Below are positions 62,676 through 64,000 of a stretch of DNA of 64,000 bases, piece after piece (position 1 is the first letter of the stretch; each line of letters starts with the position of its first letter). A program made the position numbers and the translations under genes. The notes under the pieces were generated by a model. That model saw nothing but the letters and a program-made list of their open reading frames with translations, did not search any database and was not told the origin of the DNA. Source of the DNA: Novosphingobium mangrovisedimenti (GTDB lineage Bacteria > Pseudomonadota > Alphaproteobacteria > Sphingomonadales > Sphingomonadaceae); the NCBI RefSeq assembly GCF_025153475.1, contig NZ_JANZXA010000001.1, positions 434,001 to 498,000 on the forward strand. The letters are read 5' to 3'.

Positions 62676-62979
62676 CGGACCGCTGCCGCCCTCGCACATG
62701 GTTCGCGGGCACATCCACAATATTGCTGTAAGGCATGAAGTCGTGAAATCGGCGCACCTCCGTACGCATGCATTCAACTTCAGCAGAACCCAGCAAATCG
62801 AATGCCTGCGTCCACATGATCCCCACAAGACAACTTATTATTTCCGATTTTCTGCCACCCCTTCAAAACCCGGGCAACGTGACCGTCATATCTGCGAACG
62901 AGGTATCGATGGACGCGTTGGGAAGAGAGGAGGTCAACCCGGCACCCACGCGTTTCCGCCGGGCATTCCTTCCAATGCG
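62676..62979. other. Intergenic stretch without recognised features
   Basis: These 304 bases between the repeat and the VIT1-type gene have mixed composition. No plausible coding sequence, RNA gene, terminator with T-run or repeat was found. Confidence 0.4.
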
Positions 62980-64000
62980 CTAGCCCAGCGATGCGCCGAC
63001 CAGAGCGCCGGCCCCGTAAGTGACGCCTGCGGCGGCAAGGCCGATGAGCAGCTGGCGCGCCGCGGAGAAGAGCGCGCCGCGTCCTGTAAAGAGGCTCGTG
63101 CCCGCACCGATCGTCGCAAGCGCGATGCCGCTCGCGACGATGCTCGCGATGAAGGCGCTTCGTCCGGACAGCAACAGGAAGGGCACGACGGGCACTATCG
63201 CACCGGCCGAAAACAGCATGAAGGACCATCCCGCAGCCCCCCAGGCCGATCCGCCCAGATCCTTCGGATCGATACCCAGTTCTTCGCGTGCCAGCGTGTC
63301 CAGCGCGCTGTCTTCCTGGCTCAGCAGGCGCTCGGCCAGCGCGCGGGCCTGGGGCTCGTCGATCCCCTTGGCCTGATAGATGAGGACGAGTTCCTCCTTC
63401 TCCTCCTCGGGCACTTCGCGCAGCTCTTCCGCCTCGGTCTCGATCTGGCTGCGGTAGAGTTCGCGCGAACTGGTGACCGACAGCCATTCGCCCATGGCCA
63501 TCGAACAGGCACCCGCGACCAGACCGGCAAGCCCGGTGAGCACCAACGCACGCTGGTCGGTAGCTGCGCCGGCAACGCCCATCACGAGGCTCAGGTTGGA
63601 CACGAGACCGTCGTTCGCGCCCAGCACGGCGGCACGCAGCGTATTGCCGCCGCCGCGGTGGCGCCCTTCGATCAATGCCAGCGTCGGCCCGGACAGGCCG
63701 CCCTTGCCGGCGGCCGCGCGCATCAGCACCGCGTGCGAACGTTCGTCGGCGGGCAGCCCCGCGGCGCGGGCTTCCGGTTGGTCGTCATAGGCCGCACTGT
63801 CACGCGCCTCGCCTGCGGCCAGCGCAGGCAGGACGAAAGCTGGCCCGAAACGCCGCGCCAGCGCGCTCAGGATGCGCGCCCGCAGCGAGGGCTGCGGCGC
63901 ATAGGACGCCCCCTCCTCGGCCAGGCGCTTGCGCCAGAAATCCCCGTGCGCACGCTCGATCGCACCCAGCCGCCGGAAGACTTCGGCCAACTTCGGGTCG
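62980..64000 (-). CDS. VIT1/CCC1-family transporter with N-terminal ferritin-like domain (5' end beyond window)
   Basis: At least 340 residues; the frame is open to the window edge (…DPKLAEVFRRL), so the true start lies to the right. The N-terminal part (RRLGAIERAHGDFWRKRLAEEG) is the end of a rubrerythrin/ferritin-like helical domain. The VIT1/CCC1 domain starts at GGNTLRAAVLGANDGLVSNLSLVMGV, continues with SMAMGEWLSVTSSRELYRSQIE (metal-binding MGEW/E region) and an acidic helical insert, and ends with three helices. Such proteins export or store Fe2+/Mn2+. Family assignment is firm; metal specificity is inferred. Confidence 0.87.
   Translation of the reverse strand, partial: DPKLAEVFRRLGAIERAHGDFWRKRLAEEGASYAPQPSLRARILSALARRFGPAFVLPALAAGEARDSAAYDDQPEARAAGLPADERSHAVLMRAAAGKGGLSGPTLALIEGRHRGGGNTLRAAVLGANDGLVSNLSLVMGVAGAATDQRALVLTGLAGLVAGACSMAMGEWLSVTSSRELYRSQIETEAEELREVPEEEKEELVLIYQAKGIDEPQARALAERLLSQEDSALDTLAREELGIDPKDLGGSAWGAAGWSFMLFSAGAIVPVVPFLLLSGRSAFIASIVASGIALATIGAGTSLFTGRGALFSAARQLLIGLAAAGVTYGAGALVGASLG

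Overview
The window is a high-G+C (about two thirds by eye) alphaproteobacterial chromosome segment. It most resembles a sphingomonad (Novosphingobium, Sphingobium or Sphingomonas type). The grounds are gene content and protein style: sphingan-like polysaccharide export proteins with activator and kinase as separate polypeptides, a SpsK/GelK-like glycosyltransferase fusion, a type I secretion pair and an rml operon in the same cluster, plus a DUF2171 pair and a PQQ dehydrogenase. This assignment is inference.

Layout. Bases 1-6000 are ordinary housekeeping and transport genes: the 5' end of argB, a lipoprotein, a YhhQ-type transporter, a CNT nucleoside transporter, an SDR and small membrane proteins. 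Bases 6264-57322 are mostly one very large exopolysaccharide (EPS) island. Its parts are: type I secretion ABC and adaptor genes (6.3-9.4 kb); PilZ, chain-length, acyltransferase and Wzy-like ligase/polymerase genes (9.6-14.3 kb); a beta-helix protein and a sulfotransferase (14.4-16.2 kb); a flippase remnant (16.3 kb); glycosyltransferases, one fused to a NodB deacetylase; a Wzm/Wzt ABC exporter with two glycosyltransferases and an acyltransferase (20.3-26.0 kb); a UDP-xylose-synthase-like gene; rmlACDB (28.8-32.2 kb); an orphan AAA-type ATPase with an acetyltransferase and two glycosyltransferases (32.5-36.4 kb); a minus-strand export operon (43.2 to 36.4 kb: pyruvyltransferase, FrhB-like protein, outer-membrane barrel, Wza-like, Wzz-like, BY-kinase-like); a GelK-like glucuronosyltransferase; a secreted RTX beta-helix protein; a Wzx flippase; a small acyl-carrier-protein module (48.6-53.3 kb); a GT4 transferase, a GH5 lipoprotein and UDP-glucose dehydrogenase. 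Bases 57.4-64.0 return to ordinary genes: nrdB, DUF2171 proteins, a PepSY-like protein, a PQQ dehydrogenase and a VIT1-type transporter cut by the window end.

How it fits together. RmlACDB, Ugd and the UXS-like enzyme would supply dTDP-rhamnose, UDP-glucuronate and UDP-xylose. Nine glycosyltransferases assemble the chain. Acetyl-, pyruvyl- and possibly sulfo- or acyl-transferases decorate it. Wzx, Wzy, the two PCP proteins and the Wza-like protein polymerise and export it, and a second ABC exporter runs in parallel. No initiating polyprenyl-phosphate sugar transferase and no TolC were found in the window.

Most notable observations: (i) an ACP/ketosynthase/ketoreductase/acyl-adenylating enzyme/LbH-acyltransferase module inside the EPS cluster with no dehydratase or enoyl reductase, lying partly in a lower-G+C block; (ii) two 148-bp palindromic MITE-like repeats, one base apart in sequence, in direct orientation at 0.9 kb and 62.5 kb, each supplying the TAG stop codon of a neighbouring gene through its terminal CTAG; (iii) an internally deleted flippase gene remnant; (iv) a secreted RTX beta-helix protein that is a plausible cargo for the type I secretion pair; (v) a BY-kinase-like protein with an aberrant Walker A loop.
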